NCBI GenBank assembly: GCA_015183035.1
Contig: JACZZP010000018.1
Span: forward strand, 1,550,001-1,614,000
Direction of reading: 5' to 3'
Source of the DNA: Meloidogyne chitwoodi
Taxonomy: Eukaryota; Nematoda; Chromadorea; Rhabditida; Meloidogynidae
Length of the DNA: 64,000 nt
Part shown: piece by piece, positions 1 to 16,282 of the stretch
Layout: every line of letters begins with the position of its first letter
How positions within the stretch are numbered: position 1 is the first letter of the stretch
The notes under the pieces: model-generated
Told to the model about the DNA's origin: nothing
Seen by the model: the letters and a program-made list of their open reading frames with translations, nothing else
The model's database searches: none
Translations under genes and position numbers: made by a program

Positions 1-273
1 AGCCGACAATTCTTCTGTTGGTGATAAAGCACGTTTAATTGATGGAATTGTTTTGACTAAATTTGATACTATTGATGACAAGGTTTTTTCTTTTTTCTTT
101 ATTTAATATTTTTTGACACTTTGAAAAATTAAAAAAAAATTTAAAAGGTTGGCGCTGCCGTTTCAATGACTTATATAACTGGACAGCCAATAGTTTTTGT
201 GGGTACCGGACAAACTTATCATGACCTTCGTAATTTAAATGCAAATGCTGTTGTTAATAGTCTTTTAAAGTGA
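1..273 (+). CDS. SRPRA: Signal recognition particle receptor alpha subunit, C-terminal end (partial)
   Basis: Last two exons of the SRP receptor alpha subunit (docking protein), the GTPase that receives SRP-ribosome complexes at the ER membrane. Exon 2..82 reads in frame from the window edge, the intron is 83-147, and the last exon is 148-273 ending in TGA. Visible are the G4 guanine-specificity motif TKFD and the conserved C-terminal part of the NG domain ([15 protein letters not shown], then [15 protein letters not shown]). These match SRPRA rather than SRP54, which carries a methionine-rich M domain after this point. Everything upstream, including the P-loop and the SRX domain, lies outside the window. 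The stop lies 395 bases before the next start on the same strand, so an operon is possible but not shown. Confidence 0.93.
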
Positions 274-667
274 TATATTAATTAATTCTTTTTTTCTTTC
301 TATTCATCTTTTTTTATTTAAAAAATTCTTTAGTTGCTTTTTATGGTTGTAAAAGAAGCTATCTTTTATTTTTTTATCGGTTGAATTTTCTATTTTTTTA
401 ATATAGATAATTTTTAATTTAAGTTAAAATTTTATTTTTTTTCCTAATTTCTTAAATGAAAATTTAATTCTTCCGATATTTTACTAAATATAAAGTATAA
501 TAATATACCCCTTCTTTTCTTTTTTTTAAAAGTAAATTTTCTGTAAATCCGGTCAAAGATAAATGTGTTGATTTATTTAAATTTATTTTTACAGATTTTT
601 AATTCTTTTATTAATTTTTAAATTTTATTTTATTTATTTTTTAAATTTTAAAAGAAATAATAATAAA
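274..667 (+). promoter_or_regulatory. Intergenic region with putative trans-splice site for the mannosidase gene
   Basis: AT-rich 394-base spacer. It must hold the 3' UTR of the SRP receptor gene and the 5' UTR of the mannosidase gene. A TTTTTACAG acceptor near 587-595 lies about 70 bases before the ATG at 668 and could take a spliced leader. No other gene is visible. Confidence 0.35.
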
Positions 668-3600
668 ATGCTTTTCCCTGCAAAATCTTGGATCATTTTT
701 TTGGCGTTTGGAATGTTTGTCCTAGTCAGTATTTTGCTTTACTTAAAAGTGGATTCTAATGAAAAAAGTAGACAGGCCTCTTATGGAGAATCTCTTTCGG
801 TTTAATTTTTAATTTAATTTTTTTTAATTAATTGTAAGTAAAGAAATAAAAGTAGGTTCTTTTTCCTGTTATTTTCACAAATATCCGCAAGTTTTTGTCC
901 GCAAGAAATAATATTTAATTTTTCTCAAAAAGATGCAAGTTTCTTTGGAGAGTAAATGTGAAAAGAAGAGGAGTTTATTAATTTGAAGACTTACTATAGC
1001 AAAGATTGTGTTAATTTTATGCTTCCAAAATAATCTTTTTGAGGAAATTAATATTATTTCTTGCGGACAAAAACTTGCGGATATTATGAAAATAACAGGA
1101 AAGAACCTAATTTTATTAAATTAATTTTTGGGACGAGAGGGGAATTAATTACTATTTTTTTTAATTTTAAAAAATTATTTTCATTTCATTTTTTGAGTGA
1201 GTATACGGGAGAAATTAAATTAATTAATTAGGAACTCAAATATTTTTTCTCTTTAATTTTAAACAATATTTTTAGAATATTAATTCAATGCAAAAATTAG
1301 AAGATCGTTTACAATCTTTACAAAACAATGCTAAAAACAACCATGAATTGATTAAAAATATTGAGAAAAAAATAAATGAACATCCAGAAATTAAAGAAGA
1401 AGAAAAAAATGAAGATTTTTATGTTAATGAAGGAGAAAGAGAAGATAATTCTAAGGTTTTTAATTTTTTTGATGGGGAGCATGTAACAGAGCTTTTTTCA
1501 AATTTTGAATTTTTGACCCTTTTGTCCTTTTTTAAAAATTCAATTTTGAATTTTAATTATTAAAATTATTTAAATAGAAAAACAAACAAATTGCCTCTTC
1601 TTCTTCTTTCCAATTTTGTCATTCTAAAAATATTTCGTTGCCGCATAATGCTGTTAGTGATGTACAAGTTTGTTTTTTTTTTAATTTTATTTTGCTTCTA
1701 CATTTTGAAAAAAAAAAAATTTTTTTTCTAGATTAAAATTTATTGTGAATTTCTAAATTATTATCGTACCAAATTTTTGAGAATATAAAATTTAATTTTA
1801 TTAAAAAATAAATTCCACACATTTTTAAATTAATTTTCTATTTTTTTTTTTCTTTTAAAATAAAATTATATTAATTTTATTTTGTTTAGATGTTATCAGT
1901 CTATGACATTTTATCTTTTGATAATCCTGACGGAGGTGTTTGGAAGCAGGGATGGCCAATAACTTATGATAAAAATAAAATAAAGGAAGAGAAGCGTCTT
2001 GAAGTTATTGTTATTCCACACTCTCATTGTGATCCAGGTTTTCTTTTTTTTAAAAAAGAATTAATTAATTTTAAATAAAAATAAGGTCTATCTTTTTATT
2101 TTCTTTTTTAAAGTCAGAGAATTTTAAGTTTAAATTTTGAATTAAAATCATTTTTTTTTAATTCAAAAATTGTATTATTTTTAACACTTAAAAAATATAT
2201 TCTGATAAACACAGAGAGATATATGTTTAAAAATAATTCTCTCATTTTTTTAATAAATATTTTTTATTTTTATATACTTTGAAAAATAAAATTAAAAATT
2301 TAACCCAAAAATTCTCTGATTTTCTTTACCTTTTTTTCACCTTAACAGAGAGTGTAGTAGATTTAATTTAAATTTATTTTTAATTTTTTTCTTAAAGGTT
2401 GGATAAAAACATTTGAAGAATATTATCAAGATCAAGTTGAACAAATTCTCAATTTTATGGTTACTTTTTTAACTCAAAATTCTGATTTAAAATTTATTTT
2501 TGCTGAAATGAGTTTTTTTGAATTATGGTGGTCTAAACAAAATTTTGAAATTAAAAATAAAATTAAAAAACTTTTAAATAATGGACAATTTGAAATTGTG
2601 ACTGGTGGGTGGGTAATGACTGATGAAGCTAATTCTCATTATTATTCTATTATTATGGAATTATTTGAAGGACATGAATTTTTGAAAAATCAGTTGGGTT
2701 GGTTTTATTTTTTTATATCAGAATATTCTGATTTTATTATATTAAAATTAAAAATTCTTATTTTTTATTCTGATTTTTATTTTGATATTTTTAATCTGAA
2801 TAATTAACAATTATTTAAAATCAGAATTATTTAAAATCAGAATCTCAGCTTCTGAACTTTTTTATTTTCACATCAGAATTCTGATTTGTATTTTTAATGC
2901 AAATTTTGATTTTTTATTTTGAGTATTTTTACACAGTCAGAATTTTCCTCTTTTTCTGATTTCCCTCATTTATCTTCAGAATTTTGATTTATTTTTATAA
3001 AATTTTTGCTATTCAGCATTCTGTTTTTTAGTCAACTGTAATTCTGGTTTTGTTTGGTTTTGATTTATTTATACTTGTTCTGATTTTATATTCTGATTTT
3101 AAAATTCTGTTTTTTGACTTTTTCTGATTTTTAAAAATTCTGTTCTGATTTTTAAGATTCTGATTTTTTTTAAAATTCTGCTTTTTTACAAATTACAATT
3201 ACTTCTGATTTTTATTAATTTCAGAATATATACCTCACAATCACTGGTCAATAGGTAAATTTTAATTTTACAAATCAGAATATTACAAATTGTAATCTTA
3301 ATTATTTAGATCCTTTTGGTTTAAGTCCAACCTTAGCTTATTTATTAAATCTTTCAAATTTTACAAATATGGCAATACAAAGAGTGCATTATTCTGTTAA
3401 AAAATATTTGGCAAAGAAAAAAAGTTTAGAATTTATTTGGCGTCAGACATTTTCTGGAAATGATGATTCTAACGATATTATTACACATTTGTATTTTTAT
3501 TTATTTTTAATTTAATTAATTTTTTTTTAAAAGGTTTCCTTTTTATTCTTATGATGCTCCTCATTCTTGTGGTCCTGATCCTAAAGTAGTTAAAATAATT

Positions 3601-6600
3601 AAAAAAAAATTTTTATTTTAATATTTTTGTTAAAAATATTAATTTTTGATCTCTTAAAATTTAAAATTTTTTTATTTTAATTTTTCAAAAAACAGATTTG
3701 TTGTCAATTTGATTTTCGTAGACTTAGAGGCCTTTTAACCTGGTAATTTAATTTAATTTTTTAAAATTAAATTAAACAGTCCTTGGGGTATTGATGCTTC
3801 TCTAATTACTTCTGATAATGTAGCTGAACGTGCCCAATTACTTGTTGACCAATACAGAAAAAAGGCACAATTATACGATTTTAATACTATTTTGGTTCCT
3901 CTTGGAGATGATTTTAGGTTTTAATTTATTTTTATTTATTTTTTTAAATTACACAAAGAAACCTTTATTTATAATTTAACACTCCACAAAATATATAATA
4001 CAAAAATAATAAAATAAAATTATTTAAATATTAAAAAAAAAGAGAATTAATTGTAAAAATAAAATAAAAAAAAATTATTAAAAGATATGATAATGAAAGA
4101 GAATGGACAGAACAATATAAAAATTACAAAAAATTATTTGATTATATAAATTTAAAAAAAGAATGGAATATTTTTGCTCGTTTTGGAACACTCGACGATT
4201 ATTTTAAAATTTTAAATTTTCGAATTGAAGAAAAACAAAAAGAAGAAGAATTTATTAAAAATAAAGAAGGAAGACTTAGACATTCTATTATTAAAAATAA
4301 AAATTCTAAAAAAATTTTACCAATTTTATCAGGCGATTTTTTTACTTATTCAGACAGAGAAGACCATTATTGGAGTGGTTATTTTACCTCTAGACCTTTT
4401 TTTAAATTAATGGATAGATATCTTTTACATTTTTTGAGAACTGCTGATATTTTGTTTTCTTTGGCTAATTGGAAAGGAAAAAGTAAAAAAATAAAAATAA
4501 AAAAAATATTTTTTTTTTTAAATTAAAATAAATTAAAAATAAAATAAATTTGAAGATAAATAAAATTAAAAATATGAAAAATGAGAAATAAAAAATTCAA
4601 AAAAATTAAAAAAAATAGAAAATTAAAAAAAAATTTAAAAAAAAATTTAACTAAAAAAGGTAAATTTTAATTTATTTTAAAAAAATTAAAAATTATCGAA
4701 AATTTCTAAAATTTATTTTTAAGTGCCTACAAGCATTAGTACACTTTACAATAATTTAATAAACGCTAGAAGATCTCTTAGCCTTTTTCAACACCACGAC
4801 GGTGTTACAGGCACTGCAAAGACACGCGTAATGGATGATTATGGAGAAAAGTAAATTAATAAATAAATTTTAAAATTTAATTTAATTTAAAAAAATATTT
4901 CCGACCTTAAAAAATTAAAAAAAATTTTAAAAATTAAAAAAAAATATTTTAAGAATGGCCCAGGCACTTTTTGACACAAAAAATATTATTTCAAGAACTT
5001 GCGAATTTCTTCTTGGATTTACTCCTAAAGGAATAAAAGATCAGTTTAATGTTGATATTGAACATTTTAAAAATAAATTACCTCAAAAAATAATTTTAAA
5101 AGAAGGATCAATTATTTTAGTTAATTCACTTGGGCATAAAACTAAAGAAATTATTTGTATTTTTGTTAAAAATGAAAAATTTAAAATTATTAGAAAAGGG
5201 GATGAAACAACAATTTTACAACAAATTGGTAAAAAAATAATTTTTTTTAAATAAATTTATTAAAAAAAATTATTTTTTTTTTTAATTTAGAGCCTATTTT
5301 CTACACTGATGAGAACAATAAATTATCAATTTATAAAGACAAATATTCTCTTTGTTTTGAAGCTGAAATACCACCCTTTGGATTAGTTAGTTTTGATATT
5401 TTGGAAAATGAAGAAGTTGAAAATAAAGTTAGATTACAAACTGTTAAAACGAATATTGAAACATTGTATGTTTTAAGGAATTTATAGAATTTTGAGAGTT
5501 TATTTTAAGTTTGTATTTTATTAATGTTTACAGTGGTTTGTAAATTCTGTTTTAATTTAAGTTTAACTGAGTTCAAATTCTGGTTTATTTTAAGTTTAAC
5601 TGAGTTCAAATTCTATTTTTAGTTTGTAAATTCTGATTTACTTTATGTTTGTAAATTCTGATTTAATTTTGATTTGTAAATTCTAATTTATTAATTTTTA
5701 GTTTCCGTAAAGTTGTAAATTTGATTTAATTTATATTTGTAAATTCTGGTTTATTTTAAGTTTGTAAATTGTTATTTATACTTTTATTTATTTTCTTACA
5801 ATTATTTCCACAATTTAGAATATTTGAGACAACTTTACTTGAAGAAAATAATCAAAAATTATATTTATCAAATGAATACACAACTGCCTTTTTTGATGAA
5901 ACTACTGGTTATCTTAAAGTTCATATATTTTTTAATTAAAAATATGTTAATAAAATTTAAGTCAATTAAATTAAATAATGAGAAGAATATTGACATTTTT
6001 ATTTCTTTTGTTCGTTACGGTGCAAGAAAGAGAAATCCGGGTTTTTGATTTTTATAAAAAAAATGAAATAATTTTGTAAATTGTAGCAAGAACGGACGGA
6101 GGCGATTCTCTCTCTGGAGCTTATCTTTTCCTTCCAGACGGTCCAGCAGTTGAAATAGATTCAAGCAAAAATCAATTTGTTGTTGTAAAAGGCCCTGTTA
6201 GACAATGCATTCATGTAAATGGTATTTTTAATTTAATTTTTTTGAGTTTTTCTGAATGTTAAGTTTAAATTTGTAAATTTTTCTTATTTCGGAAAGTTTG
6301 TAAATTCTGAATTATTTATTTCAAGTTTAATTACTTTAAGTTTGTAAATTCTGATTTATTTATTTCCAAGTTTAATTATTTCAAGTTTGTAAATTCTGAT
6401 TTATTTATTTCCAAGTTTAATTATTTTAAGTTTGTAAATTCTGATTTATTTATTTCAAGTTTAATTATTTTAAGTTTGTAAATTCTGATTTATTTATTTT
6501 TAATTTCACATTTATTTTTTGTAATTCCTTTATAATTTCTTAAGTTTGTATTTTTTTATATAAAGGTCCACTCGAATTTGGAATTAACCATCAACTTTGT

Positions 6601-7847
6601 TTGGACAAAAATTCAAAAATATTTACCTTATTAAATCAAGTCAATATGGAATCAACATGGTTATCAAAATGGCAAAATTTAAACAAAAATATTGAATTGG
6701 CAATGAAACTTAAAATTCCTTCAATTATTGAAGATAACTTTTTTACTGATTTGAATGCTTTTCAGGTATTTTTATTTAATAATTATTTTAAATAAATTTA
6801 TTAATTTTTAAAAAGATGATAAGAAGAAGAAAACAGCATAATTTACCATTACAAGCTAATTTTTATCCAATGCCTGGATCAGCATTTATTGAAAATTTAA
6901 ATGATATTCGTGTTTCTCTTTATGGAAGGCAAGCTTTGGGTGTTGCTAGTTTAGAACCTGGTTATTATTTTATTTTTTTATTAATTAAAATTTTTTTAAT
7001 TAATTAGGCGAAATTCAAGTAATGTTAGATCGTAGATTATTACAAGATGATGATTTAGGACTTGGACAGGTAAATTTAAATTATTTTTTTATTAAAAAAT
7101 TATTTAAAATCAGTCTATAGAAGACAATATTCAAACTGAAAGTCTTTTTTTATTAAATATTGAACATTTTATTGCTAAACAATCAATTTTAAATGATACA
7201 ACTGGTTTTCATTCTTTACCTGGTGAACTTGCTTCCCTCAAACTTCATTACCCTCCAATTGTTCTTTTTGGACAATTGGGTAATTATTTTTTTAAAATTC
7301 TAAAATTATTTAAAATAATTTATTTAAAAAGATTCTTTACCTTCGATTACCTCATTTTCTGGTCTTAAACATCCTTTTCCTTGTGATATTCATCCTGTTG
7401 CTTTTAGAACACTTAGTGAACCTACAATTTATGGTTTAGGTGATAGAGATACATTACCAAAATATGAAGCTGCTATTGTTTTGAGAAGATTTGGAATTGA
7501 ATGTAATTTGGATTCAACAATTCTGTATGGTACAAAATGTGATAATACAAGTACAGGAAAAATGGTTAAATTAAAAAATTATTATTTTTTTAATATTTAA
7601 TAAAATAAATTAATTTTATTTATTTTTTTTAATATAATAAAATAAATAAATTAATTAATTAATTTTTTAGTTCAATTTAACTAATATTTTCACACAAACT
7701 CCTCGTTCACTTCAAAAAGGAACACTTACACTGCTCAAACTTGAAGATAATAATAATAATTTAAATATTCCTTTTGAAGAAAATAATAATAATGAAAAAA
7801 TAAATATGAAACCAATGGAATTGCTTACAATTAAGGTGGCTTTTTAA
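668..7847 (+). CDS. aman-2: Alpha-mannosidase II (GH38, Golgi type II membrane enzyme)
   Basis: Trims two mannoses from GlcNAcMan5GlcNAc2 in the Golgi on the way to complex N-glycans. I place 23 exons: 668-799, 1276-1455, 1578-1667, 1890-2037, 2398-2697, 3225-3254, 3310-3490, 3534-3585, 3696-3742, 3780-3917, 4085-4482, 4724-4850, 4954-5228, 5291-5465, 5819-5918, 5962-6040, 6087-6221, 6566-6765, 6816-6960, 7008-7069, 7114-7279, 7332-7564, 7671-7847. Phases all close, giving about 1189 aa. Order: short cytoplasmic tail and single TM (about residues 5-27), a Lys/Glu-rich stem, then the catalytic domain with HSHCDPG (metal Asp about 182), WSIDPFG (nucleophile Asp about 294), [11 protein letters not shown] (Asp about 523) and [12 protein letters not shown]. 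The C-terminal [14 protein letters not shown] region is also present. Oddity: the usual HSHNDPG is HSHCDPG. Closest by memory to Drosophila GMII and C. elegans AMAN-2. Confidence 0.93.
853..1110. mobile_element. MITE-like element with about 80-bp terminal inverted repeats
   Basis: It sits in intron 1 of the mannosidase gene. Left arm 853-933 begins TAGGTTCTTTTTCCTGTTAT. Right arm 1032-1110 is its near-perfect reverse complement, ending in GAACCTAA, with small indels only. Both arms share the core CCGCAAGTTTTTGTCCGC. About 98 bases of unrelated sequence separate them and hold no protein. The size and structure fit a non-autonomous DNA transposon. Confidence 0.75.
2700..3220. repeat. Degenerate TTCTGATTT-rich intron sequence
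   Basis: Intron 5 of the mannosidase gene is filled with imperfect repeats of TTCTGATTT and its complement AAATCAGAA. The motif recurs in many introns and spacers of this window. Confidence 0.6.
5500..5790. repeat. Degenerate tandem repeat in mannosidase intron 14
   Basis: Several imperfect copies of a unit containing TTTGTAAATTCTG and TTTAAGTTT, including a direct repeat of TTTAACTGAGTTCAAATTCT near 5560-5612. Non-coding. Confidence 0.6.
6240..6545. repeat. Minisatellite in mannosidase intron 17
   Basis: Four to five copies of an approximately 45-base unit made of AAGTTTGTAAATTCTGATTT, then ATTTATTTCCAAGTTTAATT. The same unit, shortened to about 30 bases, forms the array at 11150-11440 in the kinase gene. 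Confidence 0.8.
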
Positions 7848-8473
7848 ATAATTTTATTTATATAAAATCAATTCTTTTTAAGTCAGTAATTTTTTTTAAA
7901 ATTAATTTACTATTGTTCTCTGTTAATAATTTAATTTATTTTAACCCTTAAAATTTTCTTTTCTCTTTCCCAGATATTTTTGTCTGCTCTCCCCTCATTT
8001 TTAATATATTTATAATTTTTCTTTAATATTATTAATTTTAACACTGGGCGATTTTAATTTTATTTAAAGTTAAATTAAAGAGTAAAATTTGAAGGGAAAA
8101 GATCGCCTAGTCTTTTACAAAAAATAAATATTTTTATTTCTTTAAAATAAATGCTTTATTTCTATATGTTGTATTTTTGTAAAATGTGAAATTCTTGTAA
8201 AAATTCTGGTTTATTTTTCAAGTTTGCGTTTCTGGTTTTTACTTTTTCCGGAAGAATTGTAAATTTATTTTTTTCTTCTGATTTATAATTTCCGGAAAAG
8301 TTTGTAAATTGAATTTATTGTACAATTATTTATTTATTTTAACTATTTCAAGTTTTAAACTAAGTTTTTAATTTTAGAAATAATAATTTACTACTAATTA
8401 TTAAAGTATTTTTATGAAATAATTCAAAATCATTTTTCTCTCCCTCGTCTTTTAATTTTATTTTTAATTTTCC
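7848..8473. other. Convergent intergenic spacer with repeat remnants
   Basis: Lies between the 3' ends of the mannosidase (+) and E2 (-) genes. It holds both 3' UTRs and imperfect TTTGTAAATT/TTCTGGTTT repeats at about 8170-8330. No gene seen. Confidence 0.5.
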
Positions 8474-9057
<584 letters not shown>

Positions 9058-10220
9058 TTTACTTCACAATTAATTGATATAAACGAACAATATTTTAATG
9101 GAATAAAAAATTAAATCTAACAAGCTTAGATTCGTTTTCAGAAAATGATCGATAGAAATAGGGGCATTAAATGCTAATTTTAAATGACCACACCCATTTT
9201 CTAGTAGAATGAATAGCCAGATGTCAGAAAGATTGAAGAGAATGGGGAAAAGAATGAAAAAGATGAATAGGATTAAAGATTGAAATAAATATATTTAAAG
9301 TAAATTTTGGCATTTAAAGAGAAATTGGAGAATAAAAAGAGAACAGAATAGATTTAATCTGAGAAAAAGATGAAAAACAAGACCGATTGTTTTTAAGTTG
9401 AAAAAAATAAAGGAAAGAATGGCAAAATAGTGTTTTTAAATTTTTCTGAATATTTATGTATAAAATTGTAAGTTTGTAATTTCTGATTTATTTAATTTCC
9501 AGAAGATTGTAAAATTAAAGTCTATTTTTCAAGTTTGTAATTTCTGATTTATTTATTTTCCGGAGTAGAATTAAATTAATTATTTTTTAAGTTTAATTAT
9601 TTTTTCAAGTTTGTAAATTCTGATTTGATTATTTTTAGGAATATAAATACATCATGCTAGACTTTAAAACAATTTTTATCTAAATAATCTTTATTTCTTT
9701 GGTATAATTTTTTGAAACATTAAAATTAAAAAAATTAATATATTTGTATAAAAATGAGCAATAAATTGAAGGGCGATTTATTAAAATGAATGCCAAGGCA
9801 AATATAAGTATGAATGTTAATTAATTGTGTCTATATTCAAGCAAAAAGAACAGGTAAATTATTTAGTCAAAAGTTACTGGGCAAAATGTTTGAGCTCTCT
9901 CAAAAAGGTGTGATTTGGTGAGGTTTAAGAAATAGAAACTTTTGTCAGTTGATCGAATTAAATTATTAATTTTATATATTTTTATAAGTTGATAAATTTA
10001 CATTAAAATTGATAAAATGATAATATAATTCGATCAAATAATCTAATAGTTAAAGGTCGCCAAAATAACAAGGAATTACTGTCAGAATGAGGGAATTTTG
10101 AGTATCCAACTTTCTGAGGGGTATAAAATAATATATTTCTTCGTTCATTATATGTTGTACTCCTTGGGAAAAAGCTCTAATGAAGAAATGTAGAAAAAAA
10201 AGTAATTTTCATCTAAAAAA
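9058..10220. other. Intergenic region, no gene seen
   Basis: Upstream of the E2 gene and downstream of the kinase gene (both -). 9120-9440 is purine-rich on the + strand. 9460-9640 carries three imperfect TTTGTAATTTCTGATTTATT repeats. No open frame with recognisable protein. Confidence 0.5.
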
Positions 10221-13243
<3,023 letters not shown>

Positions 13244-13680
13244 TTTGAATTTACTAAAAAAATTAAAAAATGTCAAAAATGTCAAAAATGTCACAAATGT
13301 CAAAATTATCAAATTTAAAAAAATCAATAATTTTCCCCTTTCTATAAAATAAAAATAAGAACAAAAATGGCGCAATTATTTTATTTTTAAAAGTACAATA
13401 AAAACAATAATTATAATCTGTCAATCAACACAATGAACAATTAATAAAAAGCAAAAAATAGCCGTTTATATAAGGTAATTGGGGAAAAGAGAAAAAAAGA
13501 GAAAGAAAATCAGCGGAAAATTTTAGAAAAATATTTTTGTTAAATTAAGAGCGTAAATTTTATTGTAAAAAATAGTCAATTTTAAAGAAATTTTCAAATC
13601 GAGAAATTTTGACATTAACACCAAATTTTTAAAATATTTTTAAATCAATTTTTTATTTTTAAAGCAAAATTGAGAGGCAA

Positions 13681-13754
13681 TTCGGCGCAGTATACTTTAC
13701 GCCGTTTATTTTATGGGGGAAATTAGTCTGCGCGCTTAAAATGATTGCGCCGAA
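13681..13754. repeat. Short fold-back element
   Basis: Ends are inverted repeats: TTCGGCGCA at the left and TGCGCCGAA at the right, 74 bases apart. GC-rich against its surroundings. Confidence 0.6.
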
Positions 13755-14349
13755 ACAACAAGTTTTATTTAAAGTTTTATTTATTTTTTGCACTTTTGTG
13801 GTAAATAAATATTTATAAAATATAATGTCCTCTTTTAAAAATATGATGATGGTCATTTTGAGGGATTTTACATAAAAATTACCAACAGAGAAAAAAGGGG
13901 AGAACTTGTAAAAGAGAAGCAGAGATTTGGGTTAAGCGTGGACTATGTCTTGTGAGGAAAATTAAAATTACCAGAAAAAATGGTCAAAAAATTAAAAATA
14001 AATTTATTCAAATTATTTAATTTAAGATATTTTTTATTCCAAAAGAAAAGAATATTTTATTATTTAAAAACACCTCTATATAAACAAATCATTAAACAAA
14101 TTAACTCATTTTTAGCTAAAAAATCTCCGTTATTCAACATAAGGAAGAGATAAATATTTTAGAAAATTAAAAAGAAAAACAAAAAAAATTATTTTTTCAC
14201 AATTAACCAGTTTTCTCTTTAAATTGATGAAGTAGAGGAACCTTTAAAATTATATTTTACTAAAAGTGGAAGAACGAGAGAAAATTAAAACAATAAAAAA
14301 AAGAAACCCTCCCCTCTATTTTAATTTTCTCCTTTTGAATTAGACAAAT

Positions 14350-14414
14350 CGGCGCAATTTTTGGCGCAAATTTATTATAGGGGAAATGTGTTTGGCGCCA
14401 AACATTTTGCGCCG
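14350..14414. repeat. Short fold-back element
   Basis: CGGCGCAA at the left and TTGCGCCG at the right, with internal TTTGGCGC and GGCGCCAAA. Sequence around the terminal motif is shared with the element at 13681. Confidence 0.55.
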
Positions 14415-15395
14415 AAATTTCTTTATTTTAATTACTTCTAAATTCCTCTAAAAAGCCATTTCGACGCGAAATTTTAGTTCCAAAATAATTCAGAGAATTC
14501 TTCAATGACTGCGCCGAAATGTCACTTTTTGCATTCCTTCTGCAATTGCGCCGTTATAAAATAATATTATTTTCTTTTTGGCGATTTTTCGCGCCTTCAA
14601 AGGTGACAAATAAAAGGGAATAATAAATAAAAAAATAAAAAATAGGGGAAAATATTTTATACTAAATATTATTTTTTTATTTTAAATGTTGAGGGCTGTA
14701 AAAAAGGTGTTTAATGAAAAAAAGGATATATTGCGGAAAATTAATTGAAAAAAAATTAAAAAATATTAGGAATTTAAGAAAGTAATATAAGAATGGAATT
14801 TTATAAAAAAATTTTTTAATTAATTTTAATTTTTATAAGAAAAAGATTTTTAAGGAAAGTGGAAATTTATGATTTAGTAACTTTTCAATTTCTTCAGTAA
14901 AAAATAAAAAAATTTTTTTTGAAATTTCCAAAAGAAAATCTTAGTAAAAACTTGGGAAAAGTTTTGAAATAAAAATTATTAAAAAAATTTTTTTAGGTAA
15001 AATTCAGGAAAAGTTTAAACTTTAAGGGTAAGGTTGCGCCGAAATGTGCTCCTTCTTATTAAATTCCCTCTAAATCAAAGCTAAGGAAAAATAAAAAAAT
15101 AAAAATATTTCATTATATATTATTTTAATTAATTTATAAAATTATCTAAAAAATATAAAAGATAAAAATTATTTTTATATATTTTTTATTATTTTTAGCA
15201 AAAAACATAACTGTTGGGGGAAATTAATTCTCCTAATTAAATGCTTAATTCTATTTTATATAATTATTATTGTTGCTTTTTCACGAGAATATCAAGTAGT
15301 AATAAAAACATTAAAAAAACGTTTTTTATTTCTCATAAAAATTTATTTATTTTTTATTTTCTTTCAAGGGCTGTTCTCCAAGGAGATAAGAGTAT

Positions 15396-15769
15396 ATTTC
15401 GGCGTCGTTTAATGTCACTGCTTTTTTATTACATAACTTTTTTTATTTTTAACTATTTTTTATGAATCTTATATCAAACGAAAGCTCTGAATTTGTAGAT
15501 TATTTTACTTGAGAGGACCATTCTGATCTGACCATTTTATAAAAAGTTAGAGTCAAAAAAGTAAGCATAATGATGATTTTCAATACTTATTTGGCTTCAA
15601 CTTTTAAATAAAAATCAGATTAGAAAAGTCAATTTTTTTAAAAGAATTGTCAAATCCAGAGCTTTCAAATGGTAAAAGAATATCTTAAAATTATCGGAAA
15701 ACAAAAAAGTTATAAACAAAAACAAAAAATTGCCATTAGCGCCAAACCTTTTTTTGCGCCAAAACGACC
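15396..15769. repeat. Fold-back repeat, family A
   Basis: The left half reads ATTTCGGCGTCGTTT, CATAACTTTTTTATTTTT, then CGAAAGCTCTGAATTTG. The right half carries the same blocks in reverse complement (CAAATCCAGAGCTTTCAAA, AAAAAAGTTATA, then GCGCCAAAACGACC). The element is a degenerate 370-base palindrome. Confidence 0.65.
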
Positions 15770-16231
15770 CTCCAATTTCCTCCAAAATTATTTATTTTCG
15801 TTTCTCTTTTTCAGTTCATTTGCTATTTTTATTGCAGAATTGGATGCCAATAATGGATAAAATTGGAGAAATTGATTGGTCATAAATTGTTATTTTATTA
15901 TTCAAGAATATATATTTAATAAGAGAATAATATCTTTAAAATTAAAAAAATTGAACAGATGTTTAAAAAAAGGTGGAAAATTGTAGAAAATTTACTTTGA
16001 AAATCTCTACTAATTTACAAGGTAAATTTCTCTAAAGGGAATTTTTTTAGTAATTTTTTTGTGTGAAAATCCTCAGAGGTCTCCCAAGTTTTTTAGTTAA
16101 TTATTAGAAAATTCCCCGGGGGTTTTCCCGCAGAGATTTTCAGGAAGAAGTTGCAAAATCAACGGAAATTACCTCTAGTCTAAATAAGGCCTTTTGTTGA
16201 CTTCTTAGCTTAATTTAAAGAAAGATAGAGT

Positions 16232-16282
16232 GGATGTTCCTTCCACACTACCTTTAATGTTCCCTTCACACTACTAAAATAA
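16232..16282. repeat. Two-copy relic of the collagen-intron minisatellite
   Basis: TGGATGTTCCTTCCACACTACC is followed by TTTAATGTTCCCTTCACACT. It matches the 23-base unit that fills intron 1 of both collagen genes some 30 kb away, but only two diverged units are present here. Confidence 0.7.

Larger units (their letters stand above)
13244..15395. other. Gene-free region with GGCGCA-motif clusters
   Basis: Upstream of the kinase start. AT-rich apart from short islands carrying GGCGCAA, TTGCGCC or GACGCGAAA at about 13685-13755, 14350-14420, 14457-14600 and 15035. The rest shows no gene. Confidence 0.5.
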
